A DNA stretch of 36,714 bases from Halopseudomonas aestusnigri (GTDB lineage: Bacteria; Pseudomonadota; Gammaproteobacteria; Pseudomonadales; Pseudomonadaceae). A program made the position numbers and the translations under genes. Location: contig NZ_NBYK01000019.1 in assembly GCF_002197985.1 (NCBI RefSeq), positions 1 through 36,714 on the forward strand, read 5' to 3'. The notes under the pieces were generated by a model. That model was given only the letters and a program-made list of their open reading frames with translations, did no database searches and was not told where the DNA came from. This document shows positions 25,954 through 34,626 of the stretch, piece after piece; positions within the stretch are counted from its first letter, which is position 1, and each line of letters opens with the position of its first letter.

Positions 25954-27411
25954 TCAGTTCCCCGCCAGGTCTACGATCCAGGTGTCCTTGCTGCCGCCGC
26001 CCTGAGAGGAGTTGACGACCAGCGATCCCTTGGTAAGTGCGACCCGGGTCAGGCCGCCGGTGGTAACCCAGGTAGACTCCCCGGACAGGATGAACGGCCG
26101 CAGGTCGACGTGACGTGGCTCCATCTGGTTGTTGCCGCACAGGGTCGGCGAGGTCGAAAGACTGAGGGTTGGCTGCGCCATGTAGTTGCGCGGGTCTGCC
26201 TTGATCAGCTCGGCAAATTTGTCGCGTTCCTTCTTGCTGGCGTGCGGGCCGATCAGCATGCCGTAGCCGCCGGACTCGTTGGCGGGCTTGACCACCAGCT
26301 TGTCGAGGTTATCCAGCACGTATTTGCGGTCTTCCTCGAACATGCACAGGTAGCTGGGTACATTCGGCAGCAGCGGCTGCTCGCCGAGGTAGTACTCGAT
26401 GATCTTGGGCACGAAGGCGTAGATCACCTTGTCATCGGCCACGCCGGCGCCCGGCGCATTGGCCAGTGCCACGTTGCCCTTGCGCCAGGCGCGCATCAGG
26501 CCGTGCACGCCGAGCATGGACTCGGGGTTGAACACCTCGGGGTCGATGAACATGTCGTCGACCCGGCGGTAGATCACGTCGACCCGGGCCAGCCCGTCGA
26601 TGCGGCGCATGTAGACGCAGTCGTCGTCGCCAACCACCAGATCCGTGCCCTCAACCAGCTGCACGCCCATCTGCTGGGCAAGGTAGGAGTGCTCGTAGTA
26701 GGCGGAGTTGTATATGCCGGGTGTAAGAATGACGATGCACGGGTCGTCGCCGGGACGGGGCGAGAGTGACGCGAGCATGTCGTACAACTGCGCGGTGTAG
26801 TCGTCGACCGGCTGAATCTGGCCGGTGGCGAACAGGTCGGGCATCACGCGCTTGGTGACGTTGCGGTTCTCAAGCATGTACGACACACCTGACGGCACCC
26901 GCAAGTTGTCTTCCAGCACGTAGAGGGTGCCGTCCTTGTCGCGCACCAGGTCCGAGCCGCAGATATGTGCCCAGACGTTATGCGGCGTGGAGATGCCGAC
27001 GCACTGCGGACGGAAGTTGACCGACTGGGCCAGCACCTCGCGCGGCACCACGCCGTCCTTGACGATCTTCTGGTCGTGGTAAAGGTCGTCGATAAACATG
27101 TTGAGCGCCTGCACCCGCTGCTTGAGTCCGGCGTCGGTCTTTTGCCATTCGGCCAGCGGGATGATGCGCGGCACGATGTCGAAGGGCCAGGCCCGGTCGA
27201 TCATGTTGCCTTCGGTGTAGACAGTGAAGGTGATGCCCATCAGCTGGATGGCAACTTCAGCCGCCGTCTTGTGTTCGCTCAGCTCGCGGGCATCGAGGTT
27301 GGCGAGGTATTGGCACAGCAGCTCCGCCTCCGGTCGCGGCTGCCCTGGTGCCTTTATCAGCTCATCGTAGAAGCCTTTGGATGTGTAATCGTCCCAGTTT
27401 ACTTTGCTCAT
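25954..27411 (-). CDS. Circularly permuted type 2 ATP-grasp protein (DUF404/DUF407), intact copy
   Basis: The 485-residue protein is a predicted ATP-dependent amidoligase. Family motifs are complete: GTLYVLEDNLRVPSGVSYML (about 161-180), the ATP-lysine loop VVKPANESGGYG (373-384), HVDLRPFIL (434-442), and the C-terminal GGGSKDTWIV (471-480) that circular permutation brings into the active site. ATP-grasp enzymes form an acyl-phosphate on a carboxylate and join it to an amine; here acceptor and donor are unknown. It is the first gene of the leftward pair with alpha-E and is divergent from the DUF2126 gene. Its homologue is the N-terminal part of the 862-residue protein, in which these motifs are altered. 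Confidence 0.95.
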   Translation of the reverse strand: MSKVNWDDYTSKGFYDELIKAPGQPRPEAELLCQYLANLDARELSEHKTAAEVAIQLMGITFTVYTEGNMIDRAWPFDIVPRIIPLAEWQKTDAGLKQRVQALNMFIDDLYHDQKIVKDGVVPREVLAQSVNFRPQCVGISTPHNVWAHICGSDLVRDKDGTLYVLEDNLRVPSGVSYMLENRNVTKRVMPDLFATGQIQPVDDYTAQLYDMLASLSPRPGDDPCIVILTPGIYNSAYYEHSYLAQQMGVQLVEGTDLVVGDDDCVYMRRIDGLARVDVIYRRVDDMFIDPEVFNPESMLGVHGLMRAWRKGNVALANAPGAGVADDKVIYAFVPKIIEYYLGEQPLLPNVPSYLCMFEEDRKYVLDNLDKLVVKPANESGGYGMLIGPHASKKERDKFAELIKADPRNYMAQPTLSLSTSPTLCGNNQMEPRHVDLRPFILSGESTWVTTGGLTRVALTKGSLVVNSSQGGGSKDTWIVDLAGN

Positions 27412-27620
27412 TCAGCTACTCTGTCCGCCAGGGGAAGGGATACTCTGCAACTTGCAATTGCCATACCAGATGCACCGGATCAGGGCATGGGGCGCTGGGT
27501 GCACTCGAATAATTGTCACCCAACCGTGTTAACAAAATAGGACGCTCGCCGATTGGCACAGCCATTGCTTCGTTGACCGGCTGGATGGATTGACCGCATA
27601 CATTGATGGGATAACGGAAC
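27412..27620. promoter_or_regulatory. Divergent promoter region of the amidoligase/transglutaminase locus
   Basis: These 209 bases must hold the promoters for both arms of the locus. Two TTGACC strings 17 bases apart (27573 and 27590) precede the + strand gene, but neither has a convincing -10 at the right distance. I see no clear operator palindrome. Confidence 0.35.
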
Positions 27621-30600
27621 ATGACTATTCGCGTTGCACTCCGGCATGAAACCCACTACGAGTTCGACAAGCCGATTTCGGTTGCGCCCCATCTCATCCG
27701 GTTGCGTCCCGCACCCCACTGCCGCACGCCAGTTGATGCCTACAGCCTCAAGGTTAGCGGAGGTGAGTACTTCATCAACTGGCAACAGGATCCATTTGGC
27801 AACCACGTTGCGCGGCTGGTGTTCCCGGAGAAGATGACCAGCCTCGGAATCGAGGTAGAGTTGATTGCACCAATGACGGTGATCAACCCCTTTGATTTCT
27901 TTGTCGAGGAGTACGCAGAGCACTTTCCGTTCGCATACCGAAATGAGCTTAAAAAGGAGCTGGCGCCGTATCTGGAGACCGACAAGCCGGGGCCGAAACT
28001 GGCCAGATGGCTGGCTTCGGTAGACCAGAGTGAGCGTTCGATCACCGATTTTCTGGTCAGTCTGAATCAGCGGCTGGCCGACGATATTCAGTACATGATT
28101 CGTATGGAGCCCGGTGTGCAGAGCCCGGAGCAGACGCTCACACTGGGCAGCGGTTCGTGCCGTGACTCGGCCTGGCTGCTGGTGCATATCTGCCGTCATC
28201 TGGGGCTGGCAGCGCGCTTTGTTTCAGGCTATCTGATTCAGCTGACGGCCGACGTCAAGGCGCTCGACGGTCCGTCCGGTACCGAAACCGATTTCACAGA
28301 CCTGCACGCCTGGACCGAGGTGTTTGTGCCTGGAGCAGGCTGGATAGGGCTGGATCCAACCTCGGGCCTGTTGGCTGGCGAAGGGCATCTGCCGCTGGCC
28401 GCCACGGCAGAGCCTGCCAGCGCCGCGCCCATTAGCGGTGCAACCGAGCCCTGCGAGGTGACGTTTTCCTTCGATATGAGCGTCACCAGGGTGCACGAAG
28501 ATCCCCGTGTAACCAAACCGTACACTGAAGATCAGTGGGCAGAGATTCTCGCGCTGGGTGAACAGGTAGATGCGCAGTTGCAGGCGCTGGACGTACGTTT
28601 GACCATGGGCGGCGAGCCAACCTTTGTCTCCATTGATGATATGGATGCACCAGAATGGACCATTGCTGCCCAGGGGCCAACCAAAAGAGGGCTTTCCGAG
28701 ACCTTGCTACGGCGTCTGCGCCCGCATTTTGCGCCCCAGTCGCTGATTCATTATCAACAGGGAAAATGGTATCCGGGTGAGCCACTGCCGCGATGGGCGC
28801 TGGCGTGTTACTGGCGCCGCGACGGTAAGCCCATGTGGCGGGACGACCGCTGGCTGGCCGACATGGATCGGGACTACGGCGTGGACGATGCCAAGGCGCT
28901 GCAGTTTGCGCAGGCGCTGACACGGCGCCTTGGCGTCTCGGACTCGCATCTGATCCCCTGTTTCGAGGATGCCTACTATTACCTCTGGCTGGAGCGCACG
29001 CAACCGATTGACGTCGATTTGCGCGGCGAAGACCTCAAGGACGATGACAACCGTCTGCGCCTTGCGCGGTTGCTGGAGCGCGGCCTGGATGCGACGGTCG
29101 GCTACACGCTGCCATTGGCGGCGACGCAGGGCGGCTGGCTCAGCGGCAGTTGGCCGTTGCGTCGCGAGCAGCTCTATCTGGTGCCCGGCGATTCACCGAT
29201 GGGCCTGCGGTTGCCGCTGTCGGCGCTGCCGATCGCCCGCCGCGAGGAGCCGCAGCCGACGTCACTGTTCGAGGAGCAGGCGCCGCTGGCAGACCTGCAT
29301 GGCGAAGTGGCCAGCCGCTACAGTGCAATGTACGCCGACGGGGAGGGTTCGCTTCACCACGTTGCAGCCGGACAGGACTGGCAGGAACAGCGGCCGGAGC
29401 TGATCGACTGCGGCGTTATCGGCACCGCGCTGTGCATTGAGCCGCGTGACGGCAAGCTGTTTGTCTTCATGCCGCCACTGGCTCGGCTGGAGTCCTACCT
29501 GGAGCTGCTGGCTTCTGTTGAACACACCGCCGCCGAGCTGAATCTGCCGGTCTGCATCGAAGGCTACGCCCCCCCATCGGATAACCGCATCGAGAAATTC
29601 ATGATCACTCCGGACCCAGGGGTGATTGAGGTGAACATCATGCCCGCGGCCAGCTGGCCTGAGCTGGTGCGCAATACCGAGACTCTCTACGAGGAAGCAC
29701 GACTGACGCGGCTCGGTACCGAGAAGTTCATGCTCGATGGCCGCCACACCGGCACCGGCGGCGGTAACCATGTCACCCTCGGTGGTCGCACGCCTGCCGA
29801 GTCACCTTTCCTGCGCCGGCCGGACCTGCTGGCGAGCATGCTGACCTTCTGGCAGCACCATCCGAGCCTGTCTTACCTGTTTTCCGGCATGTTTATTGGC
29901 CCGACCAGTCAGGCACCACGGATTGATGAAGCCCGGCATGAGGCGCTGTATGAACTGGAGATTGCGCTGGCGCAGATGCCGTCCGGCGAGGTACCGCAGC
30001 CCTGGCTGGTTGACCGCCTGGTGCGCAACCTGCTGACCGATATTACCGGCAACACCCACCGCGCCGAGTTCTGTGTCGACAAGCTGTATTCGCCCGACAG
30101 CGCGACCGGCCGGCTCGGGCTGCTGGAGTTACGCGGGTTTGAAATGCCGCCGCATGCGCGCATGAGTCTGATGCAGCAGTTGCTGATTCGAGCGCTGGTC
30201 GCCCGCTTTTATGCCGAGCCTTACCGCCAGCCGCTGGCGCGTTGGGGTACAGCGCTGCATGACAAATGGATGATGCCGCATTATCTGTGGCGTGATCTGT
30301 GCGATGTATTGCGCGACCTGCGTGCCCACGGGTTCGATTTCCGTGACGAGTGGTTCGCGCCGTTTCTGGAGTTCCGCTTCCCGCATGCGGGTGAGGTCCA
30401 ATACGGAGATACCCGCATCGAGCTGCGCCAGGCGATTGAACCCTGGCACGTGCTGGGGGAGGAGGTTGCCGGTGGTGGCACCGCCCGTTATGTGGATTCC
30501 TCGGTCGAACGGCTGGAGGTCAAGGTGCATGACTTCAATCCGGCTCGCTATCAGCTGACCTGCAACGGCTTCAAGGTGCCGCTGCAGGCAACCGGCGTGC

Positions 30601-30938
30601 CGGGCGAACTGGTAGCCGCGGTGCGTTACCGCGCCTGGCAGCCACCGTCCGCGCTGCATCCGATGATCAGTGTCCAGGCGCCGCTGGTGTTTGACTTGAT
30701 CGACAACTGGAACGGCCGCTCGGTTGGAGGCTGCACCTACCATGTGGTGCATCCGGCTGGCCGCAATTACGAGCATTTCCCGGTTAACGCCAATGAGGCT
30801 GAGGCGCGGCGCATGGCGCGGTTCTGGAGCTATGGTCATAGTCAGGGCAAGGCAGGGGAGGTGCGGCAGGCGCCGGGGCAGGAGTATCCGCACACCCTGG
30901 ATTTGCGCCGCGCTGTCGTTGGCAGCTCTGGTTTATAA
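27621..30938 (+). CDS. Transglutaminase-like / DUF2126 fusion protein (1105 aa)
   Basis: The N-terminal 95 residues match the bacterial transglutaminase N-domain (TIRVALRHETHYEFDKPISVAPHLIRL in pattern). The cysteine-protease-like transglutaminase core follows, with the triad Cys180 (GSGSCRDSAW), His229 (DLHAWTEVF) and Asp245 (WIGLDPTSG). From about residue 300 to the end lies the large DUF2126 region (TMGGEPTFVSIDD, then KRGLSETLLRRLRP, GGNHVTLGG and AEFCVDKLYSPDSATGRLGLLELRGFEMPPH). I recall DUF2126 being proposed as an amidoligase related to glutamine-synthetase-like ligases; I am not certain of this. There is no signal peptide. It leads the rightward arm; the fused ATP-grasp/alpha-E gene starts 54 bases after its stop. 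Confidence 0.93.
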   Translation: MTIRVALRHETHYEFDKPISVAPHLIRLRPAPHCRTPVDAYSLKVSGGEYFINWQQDPFGNHVARLVFPEKMTSLGIEVELIAPMTVINPFDFFVEEYAEHFPFAYRNELKKELAPYLETDKPGPKLARWLASVDQSERSITDFLVSLNQRLADDIQYMIRMEPGVQSPEQTLTLGSGSCRDSAWLLVHICRHLGLAARFVSGYLIQLTADVKALDGPSGTETDFTDLHAWTEVFVPGAGWIGLDPTSGLLAGEGHLPLAATAEPASAAPISGATEPCEVTFSFDMSVTRVHEDPRVTKPYTEDQWAEILALGEQVDAQLQALDVRLTMGGEPTFVSIDDMDAPEWTIAAQGPTKRGLSETLLRRLRPHFAPQSLIHYQQGKWYPGEPLPRWALACYWRRDGKPMWRDDRWLADMDRDYGVDDAKALQFAQALTRRLGVSDSHLIPCFEDAYYYLWLERTQPIDVDLRGEDLKDDDNRLRLARLLERGLDATVGYTLPLAATQGGWLSGSWPLRREQLYLVPGDSPMGLRLPLSALPIARREEPQPTSLFEEQAPLADLHGEVASRYSAMYADGEGSLHHVAAGQDWQEQRPELIDCGVIGTALCIEPRDGKLFVFMPPLARLESYLELLASVEHTAAELNLPVCIEGYAPPSDNRIEKFMITPDPGVIEVNIMPAASWPELVRNTETLYEEARLTRLGTEKFMLDGRHTGTGGGNHVTLGGRTPAESPFLRRPDLLASMLTFWQHHPSLSYLFSGMFIGPTSQAPRIDEARHEALYELEIALAQMPSGEVPQPWLVDRLVRNLLTDITGNTHRAEFCVDKLYSPDSATGRLGLLELRGFEMPPHARMSLMQQLLIRALVARFYAEPYRQPLARWGTALHDKWMMPHYLWRDLCDVLRDLRAHGFDFRDEWFAPFLEFRFPHAGEVQYGDTRIELRQAIEPWHVLGEEVAGGGTARYVDSSVERLEVKVHDFNPARYQLTCNGFKVPLQATGVPGELVAAVRYRAWQPPSALHPMISVQAPLVFDLIDNWNGRSVGGCTYHVVHPAGRNYEHFPVNANEAEARRMARFWSYGHSQGKAGEVRQAPGQEYPHTLDLRRAVVGSSGL

Positions 30939-30992
30939 TCGTCAGTCACCCAGCACACTCGGCTGACCTCAGCCTGAACCAGGAACCGCTCC

Positions 30993-33581
30993 ATGCAACA
31001 CCTCGCCAATCTGGACCCCGCAGTCAATGCCATTCTCGGGGACTATCCAGGGCATGACGGACATGACGAGTTGCTGAGCGACAACCAGCAGCCGCGCGCT
31101 CACTGGCAAGGCGTGCTGGATGATATTGTCCAGCTCGGGCCCGACGTGCTGGCTGCTCGCTCGGAAGAAGCGCAGAACCTGCTGCATGAAAATGGCGTCA
31201 CCTTCAATCCTTACGAGGACGATCCGGGTCAGTTGCGGTCCTGGCAACTCGATTGCGTGCCCTGGGTCATTCCCACTCAGGAATGGGATGTACTGGAGGC
31301 TGGGCTGAAACAACGCAGTCGCCTGCTGGAGCATATTCTTGACGACCTCTATGGTGCCCGGCGAATCATCAGTGAAGGCCTCTTGCCCCCCGAGTTGATC
31401 TACACCCATCCCGGGTTTCTGTTTTCCGCCGCTGACGATCCGCCGCAGGTGGAGCGACCGCTATTGATTTTCCACGGTACCGACATTATCCGAGATAGTC
31501 TGGGGCAGTGGCAGGTCTTGGCTGACTGGACCCAATCGCCAGGTGGCGCGGGTTACGCGCTGGAGAACCGCATCACATTGGCCCGCGCGCTGCCCAGTCT
31601 CTACCGCGATGCGCCGATCAAACGGCTGGCGGGCTTTCTGCAGGCTCAGCATCGCTGCCTGGCCAGCCTGGCCAGCACACACCGAGAGCAGCCGAATATC
31701 GTTCTGCTATCGCCAGGCCCGGGTAGCCCCGGTTACTTTGAGCATGCCTGGCTGGCCAATTACATGAACTTCTCGCTGGTCGAGGGCGATGACCTGGTGG
31801 TGCGCGACGGCCAGGTTTCCATGCGCACCCTGGGTGGCCTGAAGCAGGTGGATGTCATCCTGCGGCAGATCAACGATCCGTGGTGTGACCCGCTTGAGCT
31901 GCGCCCCGACTCGTTGCTGGGGGTGCCGGGGCTGTTGCAGGCCGCACGCTGCGGAAACGTGCATATCGCCAATGCATTGGGTGCCGGTATTTTGGAGCAT
32001 CCCGGCCTGCTGGCCTTTCTGCCGAGCCTGTGCCGTGAGCTGCTGGGGGAAGAGCTGCTGCTGCCATGCCGGGAAACCCTGTGGTGCGGAGATCCGGCTG
32101 CACTGGCGCAGGTACGCGCTGAACTCGATGGTTGGGTTCTGCGTGATATCAGCAAGCCGGGGCGACTCTATCGCGCTGACCAGATGGGGCTTGAGGCGTT
32201 GCGTGACCTGCGCATCAGCATGGAGCGCCATCCGTATCTGTTTACCGCTCAGCGACACATCGCACCTGCGGTAGCGCCGGGGTTCAATCCGCAGACCAAG
32301 ACCTTCGAGCGCCAGAGCGCCACGCTGAGATTCTTCAGTCTGGTAGAGCCTGATGATCTGACCAAGCCGGTCAATGAACGCAATTATCGGGTGATGCCAG
32401 GTGGCCTTGCCTGGGTCGGGGAGCCAGGCGCGCCGCTGATGAAAAGCCGCCTGGTAAAGGATGTCTGGGTCACAGCACCGGTGCCGCAGCCGCACATCAG
32501 TCTGCTGCGGCAGGCGCTGGGTCCGATTGTCGTGACCCGTGACGGCAAGGACCTGCCATGTCGTGTTGCCGAGAGTCTGTTCTGGATGGGGCGCTATGGC
32601 GAGCGGCTGGATATTCGCGGCCGTCTGCTGCGCGAGGCGCTCGCCCGGCTGCTGCAGGATGACCGGCAGGAGAGTGGCTCGCAACTGATGCCGGACCTGT
32701 TGCGGGCGCTGGATATTGCCGTCGATCCGGAAGCCTTTGCGGACGAAAGCCTGCCTGCCAACAGCCGCTTTCCGCGTGAATATATCGTAACGCGTGATCG
32801 TCTGCTGCAGCTGTTTGCTGATGACCTGCCCGACGGGTTGCCTGCCATCTTTGCCCACTTTGTGCGCAATAGCCGGGCGGTGCGCGATCATTTGGGCGAC
32901 GACACCTGGCGCGCGATCAACAGCTTGCGGCAGCATTTTAATAGTATGTCGCGAACGCGAGGTGTCGTGGTAGGGCAGCGCCATCTGGAAGCGATGGTGC
33001 TGGACCTTGCTGCATTCTTCGGCCTGTGCAACGAAACCATGCCGCATCACTACGGCTGGCGTTTCCTCGACATTGGCCGCTTTATCGAGCGCACACTGGG
33101 GTCACTGGAGTTGCTGAAGCTGGCCCTGCTGGATGCCGATGAACCGGGTATTCCACTCTGGGAGGTGGTGCTGGCCACGACCGACAACCTGACGGTGTAC
33201 CGGCGTCGCTATCGCTCGCAGCTGCACCCGCTGGCCATTCTCGACCTGCTGCTGTTTGATGAAACCAATCCGCGCTCGGTCGGCTACATGCTCAAGCGTC
33301 TGGGTCGACAAATTGCCAAGCTACCCTCACCGGGTAGCTCGCCCTATCGCAATCTGGAGCAGCGGCTGATCATTCAGGCGACCAGTTGCCTGCACCTGGT
33401 CGATATTGAGACCCTGACCGACCTGGAAGGCTCGCCCGCTGCGCGGGAGGCCTTGAGCAACCTGCTGGATCAGTTGATAGAACCTATGTCTGAATTGTCC
33501 AACGCGCTCTCGCATAGCCACTTTAGTCATGTTGAAGCTCCCCGCCAGCTGGTAAGTATGCACTACACTGGCCAGCCCTGA
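30993..33581 (+). CDS. Fused circularly permuted ATP-grasp-like / alpha-E protein (862 aa), ATP-grasp motifs degenerate
   Basis: Residues about 40-500 align by eye with the 485-residue ATP-grasp protein of the other arm (TQEWDVLEAGLKQRSRLLEHILDDLYG; VEGDDLVVRDGQVSMRTLGGLKQVDVILRQI; GNVHIANALGAGI). Residues about 520-862 are an alpha-E domain (CRVAESLFWMGRYGERLDIRGRL). The ATP-lysine loop of the intact copy is replaced here by WVLRDISKPGRLYRADQ (381-397), the LEDN stretch reads LADW (176-179), and GGGSKDTW reads SRLVKDVW (485-492). The ligase half may therefore be inactive or use a changed chemistry. A natural guess is a regulatory or scaffolding partner of the intact pair; that is inference. 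The transglutaminase gene starts 15 bases after the stop. Confidence 0.9.
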   Translation: MQHLANLDPAVNAILGDYPGHDGHDELLSDNQQPRAHWQGVLDDIVQLGPDVLAARSEEAQNLLHENGVTFNPYEDDPGQLRSWQLDCVPWVIPTQEWDVLEAGLKQRSRLLEHILDDLYGARRIISEGLLPPELIYTHPGFLFSAADDPPQVERPLLIFHGTDIIRDSLGQWQVLADWTQSPGGAGYALENRITLARALPSLYRDAPIKRLAGFLQAQHRCLASLASTHREQPNIVLLSPGPGSPGYFEHAWLANYMNFSLVEGDDLVVRDGQVSMRTLGGLKQVDVILRQINDPWCDPLELRPDSLLGVPGLLQAARCGNVHIANALGAGILEHPGLLAFLPSLCRELLGEELLLPCRETLWCGDPAALAQVRAELDGWVLRDISKPGRLYRADQMGLEALRDLRISMERHPYLFTAQRHIAPAVAPGFNPQTKTFERQSATLRFFSLVEPDDLTKPVNERNYRVMPGGLAWVGEPGAPLMKSRLVKDVWVTAPVPQPHISLLRQALGPIVVTRDGKDLPCRVAESLFWMGRYGERLDIRGRLLREALARLLQDDRQESGSQLMPDLLRALDIAVDPEAFADESLPANSRFPREYIVTRDRLLQLFADDLPDGLPAIFAHFVRNSRAVRDHLGDDTWRAINSLRQHFNSMSRTRGVVVGQRHLEAMVLDLAAFFGLCNETMPHHYGWRFLDIGRFIERTLGSLELLKLALLDADEPGIPLWEVVLATTDNLTVYRRRYRSQLHPLAILDLLLFDETNPRSVGYMLKRLGRQIAKLPSPGSSPYRNLEQRLIIQATSCLHLVDIETLTDLEGSPAAREALSNLLDQLIEPMSELSNALSHSHFSHVEAPRQLVSMHYTGQP

Positions 33582-33596
33582 ATCGAGGTCTCCACG

Positions 33597-34514
33597 TTGA
33601 GATATCTGTTGCGGCATACCACGCATTATCAGTACAGCGGCGCTGTGACGCTAAGTCACAACGAAGCGCGCATCCTGCCCCGGGTATTGCCCTGGCAGGA
33701 CTGCAGCAACACCCAACTGGTAATCACGCCTATCCCTGATCGGATGAGGGAGCGCATCGACTTCTTCGGCAATCGGGTGGTGTACTTCTCGATCGAGTCG
33801 CTGCACGAAAGCCTTGATGTAACGGTCACCAGTGAAATTGTTACCCATCCCCGGGCCAGCGCCGATATCTTTTCCAGTATCAGTTGGGAGCAGGCGGCCG
33901 AGGAGCTGAGACACGATCCGCGACAAACCAATCGCGATGCTCTGGATGCCCGCCTGTATGTGCTTGACTCGCCGTTTATCTTTCAGAGTCCGGGATTGGC
34001 CGATTATGCACGCAGCAGCTTTACCCCGGGGCGCAATCTGGTCGATGCCGTACTGGAGCTGAATCAACGCATCTTCAGTGAGTTCACCTACGATCCGGAG
34101 TTCACCACACTGGCAACGCCGCTTCAGGATGTGCTGGCAAGCAAGCGCGGTGTCTGTCAGGACTTTGCCCATTTGGGCATAGGTTGTCTGCGTTCCCTCG
34201 GGCTCGCAGCCAGGTATGTCAGCGGCTATATGGAAACGTTGCCGCCGCCTGGGCAGCAGAAGCTGCTGGGGGCCGATGCCACCCATGCATGGCTCGCGGT
34301 ATTTGTGCCCGGCTGGGGCTGGCTGGAGCTGGATCCGACCAACGGCTGCGTACCGGATGAGCGCTATATCATTCTCGGCTGGGGCCGGGATTTTGCGGAT
34401 GTTACGCCGCTCAAGGGAGTCATGACCGGGGGCGGCGACCACAGCCTCAGTGTGGCGGTGGATGTATTGCCGCAAGAGGAGGGTGCGCAAGGTCAGGTGA
34501 GAGATCTTGTCTGA
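33597..34514 (+). CDS. Transglutaminase-like cysteine peptidase-fold protein (305 aa)
   Basis: The protein has the bacterial transglutaminase N-domain (RYLLRHTTHYQYSGAVTLS pattern, residues 2-80) and a core with a complete triad: Cys187 (KRGVCQDFAH), His230 (ATHAWLAVF) and Asp246 (WLELDPTNG). Members of this group act as peptidases, amidases or acyl-transferases on isopeptide-type bonds. The start is a TTG at 33597, supported by GAGG (33585-33588) eight bases upstream and by the immediate N-domain match. It is the last gene of the rightward arm and is followed by a strong hairpin terminator. With the DUF2126 protein it gives the locus two transglutaminase folds. Confidence 0.92.
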   Translation: MRYLLRHTTHYQYSGAVTLSHNEARILPRVLPWQDCSNTQLVITPIPDRMRERIDFFGNRVVYFSIESLHESLDVTVTSEIVTHPRASADIFSSISWEQAAEELRHDPRQTNRDALDARLYVLDSPFIFQSPGLADYARSSFTPGRNLVDAVLELNQRIFSEFTYDPEFTTLATPLQDVLASKRGVCQDFAHLGIGCLRSLGLAARYVSGYMETLPPPGQQKLLGADATHAWLAVFVPGWGWLELDPTNGCVPDERYIILGWGRDFADVTPLKGVMTGGGDHSLSVAVDVLPQEEGAQGQVRDLV

Positions 34515-34556
34515 CGTGCAACCAGCGACGTGATGACCTGACTGGCTCTGCCTGAT

Positions 34557-34588
34557 AACAAAAAACCGGCCAAAGCCGGTTTTTTGTT
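34557..34588. terminator. Bidirectional intrinsic terminator
   Basis: A perfect 14-bp stem (34557-34570 with 34575-34588) around the loop CAAA has an A-tract on the left and a T-tract on the right, so it can end transcription both from the transglutaminase arm and from the convergent ETF-QO gene. Confidence 0.92.
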
Positions 34589-34626
34589 GGGTGCGGCTTG
34601 GTGCTTGCCGCTGCAGCGCTTGCGCG

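Noticed and set aside
31707..33050. 447-codon open frame on the - strand
   Set aside because: It is antisense to the fused ATP-grasp/alpha-E gene and shows no recognisable motif.
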